Shown here in pieces: positions 1-5,009 of a stretch of 6,612 nt of DNA. The stretch comes from JBFLVN01 sp040758475 (GTDB lineage: Bacteria > JAGRBM01), in assembly GCA_040758475.1 (NCBI GenBank), contig JBFLVN010000207.1, positions 1-6,612 on the forward strand, read 5' to 3'. The notes beneath the pieces are model-generated. The model had not been told where the DNA came from. It did not search any database and saw nothing but the letters and a program-made list of their open reading frames with translations. Position 1 is the stretch's first letter, and the number at the start of each line of letters is the position of its first letter. The position numbers were made by a program, and so were the translations under genes.

Positions 1-594
1 GAGCTCCTCAAAGCCTTCCGCCGGGTTCTCGCCCGGGCGCCCATCGAGCGCCACAAGGTGAAGGCCGAGCACTACCACGTCAAAGACCGGATGAAAGAAC
101 TGGCCGTGCGGCTTTCGGGCTCCGAGCGCATCAGTTTCGACGACGTGTTCGAAGCCAGCACGCCCCGCAGCCGGGCGTGGCTCATCGTCACGTTCCTGGC
201 GGTGCTCGAACTCGTGCGCCTCAAGATGCTCAAGGTCGTGCAAGCCGAACAGTTCGCCACGATCCATCTTCTTCCTCAGAACCACCTTTCGGTGGATGGA
301 ATCGATGGCGCCCAGATCGATTGGGATATGCCCAAAGCCTCCGAGGAACCCGTTCCCGATACGGCCCAGGAAGCGCTCCCGCTTGAAGAGCCGGCTTCCG
401 AACCGGAACCCGAAGCAAAAACAGAGGAACCGGCTCCCCCATCCGAAGACGCCGCCGGTTCGAGCGATGAGGACGATGAGTTGGACGGCGACGAAGAAGA
501 TTGGGACGAAGACGAGGAAGACGAACTCGAATACGACCTGGAAGATACCGATGCCGGGGAAGATGAAGATGATGATGAGGAGGAGAGCGAATGA
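1..594 (+). CDS. scpA: Segregation and condensation protein A (ScpA), C-terminal part, 5' end outside window
   Basis: ScpA is the kleisin subunit of the bacterial SMC-ScpAB condensin. It bridges the SMC ATPase heads and helps compact and segregate the chromosome in the cytoplasm. The reading frame is open from base 1, so the start lies upstream; 197 codons are visible. The first about 95 residues match the ScpA C-terminal winged-helix region that contacts the SMC head: an ELLKAFRRVLARAP helix, then a VKDRMKEL helix, then SRAWLIVTFLAVLELVRLKML followed by an IHLLP-type end. The rest, about residues 105-197, is a long acidic tail, proline/glutamate-rich first and then almost pure Asp/Glu near the end. 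Such a tail is not part of the usual ScpA fold. The stop overlaps the scpB start as ATGA, so the two are translationally coupled. The identification also rests on scpB following directly. Confidence 0.9.
   Translation, partial: ELLKAFRRVLARAPIERHKVKAEHYHVKDRMKELAVRLSGSERISFDDVFEASTPRSRAWLIVTFLAVLELVRLKMLKVVQAEQFATIHLLPQNHLSVDGIDGAQIDWDMPKASEEPVPDTAQEALPLEEPASEPEPEAKTEEPAPPSEDAAGSSDEDDELDGDEEDWDEDEEDELEYDLEDTDAGEDEDDDEEESE
577..583 (+). promoter_or_regulatory. scpB ribosome binding site embedded in the scpA acidic tail
   Basis: GAGGAGG ends 7 nt before the scpB ATG at 591. It is made of the Glu codons that end ScpA, so the acidic C-terminus and the scpB translation signal share the same bases. 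This fixes the scpB start. Confidence 0.75.
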
Positions 595-1478
595 GCTCCG
601 ATAGCGATAGCAAAGAGCGCAAGCTAGAAGAAGCGGCTGCTGCCGCCGCCGAAACCGAAGCGGCGGCCGAAGAGACTGCCAAGGAAGAAACCGCCCAGGG
701 CGCCCTCTTCAACGCGCCGCTCACCGACGAGCGCCTCAAGGCCATCATCGAAGCCATCATCTTCGCCTCCGATACGCCTCTCTCCGCCAATGATATTTTC
801 CGCGTCCTTTATGGCGTGCCCCGTGACCGCGTCCGGCCCGTCCTCAAGGCCATGATCGCCGAAGGGGAACAGAAGGCGCAGGAAGGGAACACGGGTTTTG
901 TGCTCCAGGAAGTGGCGGGCGGCTACCAGTACCGCACCGTGGCGTCCGTCGCGCCGTGGCTAAAGAAACTCCAGAAAACGCGGCCCTGGCGTCTCACCCA
1001 GGCTTCCCTCGAAACCCTCGCCATCGTGGCCTACAAGCAGCCCATCACCCGGGGCGAGATCGACCAGCTCCGGGGCGTGGATTCGAGCGCCGTGCTCGTG
1101 AAGCTCCTCGAAAAGCGCCTCGTCAAGCCCGTGGGCCGCAAGGAAGTGCCGGGCTACCCGATGATGTACGGCACGGCGCCCGGGTTCCTCGAATTCTTCG
1201 GCCTCAACGAACTCAAGGACCTCCCCACCCTCCGGGAGATCAAGGAACTCGGCGACCTGGGCGAAGCCGAGGCGGAAGTGCCCGAAGAAATCCGCCAGTA
1301 CATGGAAGAGCGCCGCCGACAGATCGAGGCCGAGCAGGATGGGCTCCTCGCCGAAGGCCAGCCGGCGGAAGGGGAAGTATCCCCGCCCGCTTCGGATGCG
1401 GCGGTGGAATCCGAAAAGAAGGACGTCTCCTACGAGTCCATCGCGGGGACGGACCCTTCGCCGGATAAGACCTCTTAA
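591..1478 (+). CDS. scpB: Segregation and condensation protein B (ScpB)
   Basis: ScpB dimerises and binds ScpA within the SMC-ScpAB chromosome condensation complex. The protein is 295 residues, longer than the roughly 180-220 typical of the family. The extra length lies in two tails. Residues 1-40 are Ala/Glu-rich and look disordered or helical, and residues from about 215 are a charged linker ending in Ser/Asp/Pro-rich sequence. The core (about 41-210) holds the two winged-helix domains. It starts at LKAIIEAIIFASDTPLS and includes the family signature QPITRGEIDQLRGV at 150-163 and an RKEVPGYPMMYGT...FLEFFGL block at about 183-205. The ATG lies in the scpA stop (ATGA) behind a good ribosome binding site. 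No clear terminator hairpin is visible between its stop and the converging zinc-ribbon gene 35 bp away. Confidence 0.95.
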   Translation: MSSDSDSKERKLEEAAAAAAETEAAAEETAKEETAQGALFNAPLTDERLKAIIEAIIFASDTPLSANDIFRVLYGVPRDRVRPVLKAMIAEGEQKAQEGNTGFVLQEVAGGYQYRTVASVAPWLKKLQKTRPWRLTQASLETLAIVAYKQPITRGEIDQLRGVDSSAVLVKLLEKRLVKPVGRKEVPGYPMMYGTAPGFLEFFGLNELKDLPTLREIKELGDLGEAEAEVPEEIRQYMEERRRQIEAEQDGLLAEGQPAEGEVSPPASDAAVESEKKDVSYESIAGTDPSPDKTS

Positions 1479-1513
1479 CGAATACGCCAATCTGTCATTC
1501 CGAGGCCGCACCC

Positions 1514-1696
1514 TCAATCTCCGCTGCAATTCTCGACGAGGTGGTTGCACTTGCGGCAGAAGACCTTGCAGTGCTCGGAACGGAGGTCCGTCGATCCGCA
1601 GATGTGGCAGAAGAGCGTCTTGCGGATGCGCGCCGCCGCGTCGGTGCCGGTGGCGCAGGTTGGAGCGGATGGCTTGGGGGGAATGGGATCGTTCAC
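1514..1696 (-). CDS. Small zinc-ribbon protein, function unknown
   Basis: A 60-residue protein whose second half is a compact cysteine-rich module. CHIC at 30-33 and CRKC at 47-50 form two CxxC knuckles about 13 residues apart, with further cysteines at 43 and 57, ending VENCSGD. This spacing is typical of a zinc ribbon (rubredoxin-like knuckles) that binds one Zn2+. The first 28 residues are Pro/Ala-rich and probably unstructured. The start is GTG at 1696: an in-frame stop lies only about 18 nt upstream (1712-1714) and no other start codon lies between. A GGGGAG ribosome binding site (1702-1707) sits 5 nt before it. The gene runs against scpB, converging with a 35-bp gap. Small ribbons ending in a CxxC-x6-C-x-GD pattern occur as conserved hypothetical genes in several phyla, from memory. 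It may bind nucleic acid or a protein partner; the sequence does not say which. Confidence 0.75.
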   Translation of the reverse strand: MNDPIPPKPSAPTCATGTDAAARIRKTLFCHICGSTDLRSEHCKVFCRKCNHLVENCSGD

Positions 1697-1780
1697 GGGA
1701 ACTCCCCGCCCTCACCTTCCGTCTTTTTACGACAACCACTCCACGCGGAAAAGCACGCGAGCACCGCTGGATGCCCTTAC

Positions 1781-1798
1781 GACTGGACTAACCAGTCC
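1781..1798. promoter_or_regulatory. Operator-like palindrome, upstream copy
   Basis: The 18-nt element GACTGGACTAACCAGTCC contains overlapping inverted repeats: GACTGG (1781-1786) with CCAGTC (1792-1797), and GGACT (1785-1789) with AGTCC (1794-1798). It matches the element at 1957-1974 in 15 of 18 positions in the same orientation. Short GGACT-N4-AGTCC dyads like this are typical targets of TetR-type dimeric repressors; that class assignment is inference. It lies 85 bp upstream of the zinc-ribbon start, and 230 bp from the oxidoreductase start. Confidence 0.5.
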
Positions 1799-1895
1799 GG
1801 AAACAATGTTTGATATTCACAGGCCGCCTATTGGAAATTCCTTTGTCGTTCCAGTGGGTTAGACGAAATTCACTGTTAGATCAGCTAGTTAGAAT

Positions 1896-1910
1896 TTTTG
1901 TATTACAAAA
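1896..1910. promoter_or_regulatory. Perfect 15-bp AT-rich palindrome
   Basis: TTTTGTA-T-TACAAAA is a perfect inverted repeat with a one-base centre. It lies just upstream of the candidate oxidoreductase promoter. It could be a binding site for a second dimeric regulator, or simply AT-rich promoter DNA. The arms are too AT-rich and the loop too short for a convincing RNA terminator. Confidence 0.35.
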
Positions 1911-1917
1911 TTTTTCC

Positions 1918-1945
1918 TTGCAGAAAATCCCGGACTGGATAGAAT
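1918..1945 (+). promoter_or_regulatory. Candidate sigma70-type promoter of the oxidoreductase operon
   Basis: A -35-like TTGCAG (1918-1923) and a -10-like TAGAAT (1940-1945, five of six consensus bases) are separated by 16 bp. The predicted transcription start is near 1952, leaving a leader of about 60 nt. The palindrome at 1956-1979 would then lie just downstream of the start, and a half-copy (CGGACTGGA, 1931-1939) in the spacer, so a bound repressor would block this promoter. The -35 match is weak. Another TAGAAT at 1890-1895 has no good -35 partner. Confidence 0.4.
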
Positions 1946-1955
1946 TGCCGTCAAC

Positions 1956-1979
1956 GGACTGGACCACCTAGTCCAGTCC
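1956..1979. promoter_or_regulatory. Operator-like palindrome overlapping the predicted transcription start region
   Basis: A perfect 9-bp inverted repeat, GGACTGGAC (1956-1964) and GTCCAGTCC (1971-1979), around the 6-nt spacer CACCTA. It lies 31 bp before the oxidoreductase ATG and just after the candidate -10 box. The inner 18 nt (1957-1974) are a near-copy of the element at 1781-1798, and CGGACTGGA is repeated 24 bp upstream. Repetition of the same dyad argues for a protein-binding site rather than an RNA hairpin, although the transcript could also fold here. A TetR-like repressor is the best guess; none is encoded in the window. Confidence 0.6.
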
Positions 1980-2010
1980 CGAAAGCCACAGCAACTCGGG
2001 GAACCGGCCC

Positions 2011-3963
2011 ATGGGCAAGCGACAAACCTTCTTGAATAACACGGAGCGGGAGATTTTCCTGAAACTCGCCGAGGCCGCCCTGCCCGCCGGAAAGATTTTT
2101 CCCGGCGCCGATTCGGAAACCGTTTCCAAAATGGAAAACTTCATCCACCGGATCGGCCCTGCGGCCCATTACGGCTTTCGGGCCGCCCTCTGGGCGCTCG
2201 AAGTCCAGGCCCTCCCCCGTTACGGCCGGCCTTTCTCGAAACTCTCCAGCGAAAAGCGCCTGGCCATGCTCGAGTCCTGGCAGCAAGGGGAAGTGACGCG
2301 CCTGTGGCTCCGGATGCTCCTTACTCCCCTCAAGGCGGCCCACTTCAACAACCCCAAAATGTTCGAAGCCATTGGCTGCCGTTACGCCGTCGAGCCCCCG
2401 GCCCAGATCGAAGAGCACCGCTGGCAACAGAACATCACGAGCGGGACGAACCTCGGCCAGGACGAAGAAATGGAATGCGACGCGGTCGTCGTCGGAACGG
2501 GCGCCGGCGGCGCGCCAGTGGCCAAGGAACTGGCCGAGCGAGGTTATGCCGTTCTTCTCCTGGAAGAGGGCGAGTACTTCACCCGCAAGGACTTCAACGG
2601 CCGCCCCATCGAAATGCAGCGCAAGATGTATCGGAACGGCGGCTTTACAATCGCCTGGGGAAATTCCTTCTTCCCCATCCCCGCCGGAAAGACGGTCGGC
2701 GGTTCCACGACCATCAATTCGGGCACCTGCTACCGGATTCCGGAAAAAACTCTCACCCGCTGGCGCACCGAACTGGGCCTCTCCGAATTCACGCCCGAGA
2801 TGCTCGATCCCTACTACCGCAAGGTCGAGGAAATCCTCCAGGTCGCCCCCGCCAAGATGGAATACGTAGGCGGCCCGGGTCGTGTGATCGCCCGCGGGTG
2901 CGAAACGCTCGGCTACAAGAACCACAAACCGCTCCTGCGGAACGCCCCCGAGTGCGACGGCCAGGGGCTTTGCTGTTTTGGATGTCCCACGGACGCCAAG
3001 CGCTCCACCAATGTCTCCTACGTTCCCGAAGCCCTAAAGAACGCCGCTCAGCTCGTCACGGGCGTCAAGGTGGAAAAAATCCTTACCCAGGGCGGCAAGG
3101 CCGTGGGCGTCGAGGGGAGCATCAAGCACAAGGATGGGAAGTCCACGAAGCTCAAAGTCCGCGCCAAGGTCGTCGTCGTGAGCTGCGGGACGTTTTACAC
3201 CCCGCCCCTCCTTCTAAAGAACAACTTATGCAACTCCTCGGGGGAACTCGGGAAAAACCTCTCGATCCATCCCGCTTCTCAAGTCCTCGCCCTCTTCGAT
3301 GAAGAAATAAACGGCTCCCGCACGATCCCTCAGGGCTACGCGGTCGAAGAATTCGCGAACGAAGGGCTCATGTTCGAAGGAGCCTTCGTGCCGCTCGACA
3401 TCGGCGCTTCGGCCCTCACGTCCTTCGGCCCGAGGTACATGGACATCGTCGAGAACTACAACCACGTCTCGGCCTTCGGGTTCATGGTGCAGGACTCTTC
3501 CCGGGGGCAGGTGCGTTTGGGGCCCAAGGGCGAACCCCTGCTTCTCTACTGGCTCAATCAACGGGATACGAAGCTCATGCAACGGGGCATGGAGATCCTC
3601 TCCCGCATCTACTTCGCCGCCGGGGCCAAGGAGGTCTATCCGGGCCTCTCGGGCTGGGAAACCCTCCGAAGCACCCGGGACGTGGACCGCATGGCCCGCG
3701 CCAAGGTGAGCGCCCGGCACTTCGATATTACGGCCTACCACCCCCTCGGCACGGCCCGCATGGGGCTCGATCCCGACAAATCCGTCGTCGGCCCTACCCA
3801 CGAGGCCCACGACGTCCGCAATCTTTTCATCTGCGACGGCTCTGCCGTCCCGAGTTCCCTTGGCGTCAATCCGCAAATGACCATCATGGCGCTTGCGACC
3901 CGGGCCAGCGAGTTCATCGCCCGGCGCCTCGAAAAATCCTACAATGCCAGGGAAGCCGCCTAA
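2011..3963 (+). CDS. GMC-family FAD-dependent oxidoreductase with fused N-terminal gluconate-dehydrogenase-subunit-3-like domain
   Basis: A 650-residue flavoenzyme of the glucose-methanol-choline family, which oxidises alcohol groups of sugars, long-chain alcohols or sterols using FAD. Residues 1 to about 125 are a helical domain (LNNTEREIFLKLAEAALPAG, FSKLSSEKRLAMLESW) resembling gluconate 2-dehydrogenase subunit 3 and the N-terminus of long-chain alcohol oxidases. The FAD-binding Rossmann motif GTGAGG is at 162-167, with the ribose-binding acid at E185. The GMC signature GKTVGGSTTINSGT is at 226-239. Cysteines at 315, 321, 322 and 325 form a C-x5-CC-x2-C motif in the position where sugar dehydrogenases of this family carry an iron-sulfur cluster. 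The C-terminal domain has AYHPLGTARMG with the catalytic-type H577, and VNPQMTIMA with N620. There is no signal peptide or membrane segment, so it is probably cytoplasmic or membrane-associated. GGGGA lies 8 nt before the ATG. The substrate is not determined; a long-chain alcohol oxidase-like role is the nearest match. Confidence 0.88.
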   Translation: MGKRQTFLNNTEREIFLKLAEAALPAGKIFPGADSETVSKMENFIHRIGPAAHYGFRAALWALEVQALPRYGRPFSKLSSEKRLAMLESWQQGEVTRLWLRMLLTPLKAAHFNNPKMFEAIGCRYAVEPPAQIEEHRWQQNITSGTNLGQDEEMECDAVVVGTGAGGAPVAKELAERGYAVLLLEEGEYFTRKDFNGRPIEMQRKMYRNGGFTIAWGNSFFPIPAGKTVGGSTTINSGTCYRIPEKTLTRWRTELGLSEFTPEMLDPYYRKVEEILQVAPAKMEYVGGPGRVIARGCETLGYKNHKPLLRNAPECDGQGLCCFGCPTDAKRSTNVSYVPEALKNAAQLVTGVKVEKILTQGGKAVGVEGSIKHKDGKSTKLKVRAKVVVVSCGTFYTPPLLLKNNLCNSSGELGKNLSIHPASQVLALFDEEINGSRTIPQGYAVEEFANEGLMFEGAFVPLDIGASALTSFGPRYMDIVENYNHVSAFGFMVQDSSRGQVRLGPKGEPLLLYWLNQRDTKLMQRGMEILSRIYFAAGAKEVYPGLSGWETLRSTRDVDRMARAKVSARHFDITAYHPLGTARMGLDPDKSVVGPTHEAHDVRNLFICDGSAVPSSLGVNPQMTIMALATRASEFIARRLEKSYNAREAA

Positions 3964-3977
3964 AGAAGTCTCAAACG

Positions 3978-3990
3978 GGGGCAAAGCCCC
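3978..3990 (+). other. Small GC-rich hairpin between oxidoreductase and partner gene
   Basis: GGGGC (3978-3982) and GCCCC (3986-3990) can pair around an AAA loop, 15 nt after the oxidoreductase stop. Only two T residues follow, so it is not a full intrinsic terminator. It could act as a 3'-end stabiliser or a partial attenuator that sets the ratio of the two gene products. Confidence 0.35.
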
Positions 3991-4000
3991 TTGGAATTAG

Positions 4001-4007
4001 AAGGAGG
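4001..4007 (+). promoter_or_regulatory. Strong ribosome binding site for the partner gene
   Basis: AAGGAGG is the best Shine-Dalgarno match in the window and lies 10 nt before the ATG at 4018. It decides the start: a longer in-frame TTG at 3991 lies upstream of this site and would place the site inside the gene. Confidence 0.8.
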
Positions 4008-4017
4008 AACAAAGAAC

Positions 4018-4533
4018 ATGTCCGCAATCACCAGCATGGCCCGCAACCTTCCGGTCGTCGGAACGAAGGGCTTTGAATTTTCCGAAACCATGTCCGGCCA
4101 CCACGTCCTCGAAGAGGGCCCCCAGAAGGGGAAGAAACTCCCCTTCTCCTTCACCGGCCGGGCTTTTGCCGATTCGCTCGTGGGCTTCTTCGATCCCACC
4201 AACAAGGAAGACCGCCTGACCTGGAACCTGGAAGGCGAATTAAAGGCCGAGGGCCTCGCCAAGAGCGCGCGCCTCCTCCACGGCACGATCGAAGTCCACC
4301 CGGCCCGCAAGACCGGCATGCTCCACTACGCCTTCGAGTTCAACGGGGACGACGGCCGCCGCTACGTCTTCCGTGGCAACAAGAACCGCCAGGGTCTCAA
4401 TCTCGTTAAGAGCATGACGACCCTCTACGGAACCGTGACCGACAAGGAGACTGGCAAGCGCATCTCCCAGGGCGTTACCTACTTCGACCTGGCGACGACG
4501 GCGGCGTTCATCAAGAGCTACAAGCTGACCTGA
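4018..4533 (+). CDS. Soluble partner protein of GMC oxidoreductase (domain found fused to GMC enzymes elsewhere)
   Basis: A 171-residue protein with no signal peptide or membrane helix and an alternating strand pattern suggesting a beta-rich, lipocalin-like or beta-sandwich fold. Blocks visible are GFEFSETMSGHHV (18-30), an LTWNLEGELKAEGLAKSA stretch with HGTIEV (67-93), MLHYAFEF then DGRRYVFRGNK (101-122), and SMTTLYGTV (132-140). It ends in a YFDLATTAAFIKSY segment. From memory, a domain with the same order of blocks (FSETM..G, RMRY.L.F..DGR.Y.L.G.K, TTLY, ending in a D(F/L)..QL.TF-like segment) is part of large actinobacterial and proteobacterial proteins that fuse a GMC or cholesterol-oxidase-like enzyme to an alpha/beta hydrolase. 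Here it is a separate gene 54 bp after the enzyme. That fusion link suggests it binds the enzyme or presents a lipophilic substrate. No catalytic motif is recognised. Confidence 0.75.
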   Translation: MSAITSMARNLPVVGTKGFEFSETMSGHHVLEEGPQKGKKLPFSFTGRAFADSLVGFFDPTNKEDRLTWNLEGELKAEGLAKSARLLHGTIEVHPARKTGMLHYAFEFNGDDGRRYVFRGNKNRQGLNLVKSMTTLYGTVTDKETGKRISQGVTYFDLATTAAFIKSYKLT

Positions 4534-4540
4534 GCCGCCC

Positions 4541-4966
4541 ATGACCGGGCTTCACATCCTCCACTTCCTCTTCCTCTGCTTCTGGGGCGGGGTCGTGTTC
4601 GCCGAGAGTGCGATGGAACTCGTCGCCCGGAAGCGGCCCGAGTTCGTCCCGGCCGTGGCGCGCTTCCATTACTGGATCGACCTGTGCATCGAGGGGCCGC
4701 TCCTCGTGGCCGTGCTCGTTACGGGCGGCCTGCTCCTTCGAGGGCGGCCGATGGATGGCCTCCTCCTCGCCAAGATCGCGGCGGGCCTTACCGCCGTCGC
4801 GGTAAACCTCTACTGCGTCGTCATCGTCGTAAAGCGGGCCGGAGCCGCCGCCGACCCAAGCCATTCCATCGCCCTGGGGCGGCAAGTGATCCTCAGCGCC
4901 GTCGTGGGCGTCCCCTTCGGCCTTGCGGCCCTCTACCTGGGGGCCCTCCGCGCGGGCTGGATTTGA
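4541..4966 (+). CDS. Four-helix integral membrane protein, probable membrane partner of the oxidoreductase
   Basis: A 141-residue protein with four predicted transmembrane helices: about residues 4-21 (LHILHFLFLCFWGGVVFA), 46-66, 72-97 and 115-137. Short loops join them; the loop between helices 3 and 4 is AGAAADPSHSIALGR. Histidines at 5 and 8 lie at the start of helix 1, and H43 sits just before helix 2. Charged E22 and E51 are at or inside the membrane. This resembles small haem- or copper-related membrane families such as CopD-like or DUF2269-type proteins, but I cannot name the family. It starts 7 nt after the partner gene stop with only a weak ribosome binding site, so coupled translation is likely. 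Its place in the operon suggests a membrane anchor or an electron acceptor passing electrons to the quinone pool. That role is inference; a transporter is possible. Confidence 0.7.
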   Translation: MTGLHILHFLFLCFWGGVVFAESAMELVARKRPEFVPAVARFHYWIDLCIEGPLLVAVLVTGGLLLRGRPMDGLLLAKIAAGLTAVAVNLYCVVIVVKRAGAAADPSHSIALGRQVILSAVVGVPFGLAALYLGALRAGWI

Positions 4967-5009
4967 TCCGCCCTACCCCCGCGCGCCCGTTTCGGCTATC
5001 GCAGGGCCC

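Larger units (their letters stand above)
1697..2010. other. Gene-free regulatory region between zinc-ribbon gene and oxidoreductase
   Basis: No credible coding sequence lies here on either strand. Base composition changes from GC-rich to clearly AT-rich between about 1800 and 1945, as expected of a promoter region in a GC-rich genome. It holds two related operator-like palindromes (1781-1798 and 1956-1979), a half-copy at 1931-1939, a perfect 15-bp palindrome (1896-1910), three GTTAGA direct repeats (1858, 1875, 1888), an AAACA-A-TGTTT palindrome (1801-1811) and a candidate promoter (1918-1945). It separates a minus-strand gene from a plus-strand gene, so it could serve both directions. Confidence 0.7.

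Noticed and set aside
430..594. The acidic end of scpA as a frameshift or sequencing artefact
   Set aside because: The frame ends exactly in an ATGA overlap with scpB behind a good ribosome binding site, the normal coupled arrangement.
960..1739. A 259-codon minus-strand frame opposite scpB and across the intergenic region
   Set aside because: Shadow of scpB; it overlaps the zinc-ribbon gene in another frame and has no protein-like pattern.
1951..2925. A 324-codon open frame on the minus strand opposite the oxidoreductase
   Set aside because: It mirrors the codon structure of the GMC gene in GC-rich DNA, shows no recognisable domain, and the plus-strand protein has clear motifs throughout.
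3226..3984. A 252-codon minus-strand frame opposite the 3' part of the oxidoreductase
   Set aside because: Low-information Gly/Glu/Arg-rich translation with no family resemblance; explained by high GC content.
3991..4017. An upstream TTG start extending the partner protein by 9 residues
   Set aside because: The extension would run through the AAGGAGG ribosome binding site, which clearly serves the ATG at 4018.
4923..5009. A TTG start adding 29 residues to the pseudouridine synthase
   Set aside because: The added sequence overlaps the membrane protein gene and is not S4-like; GTG 5010 gives the normal family N-terminus.
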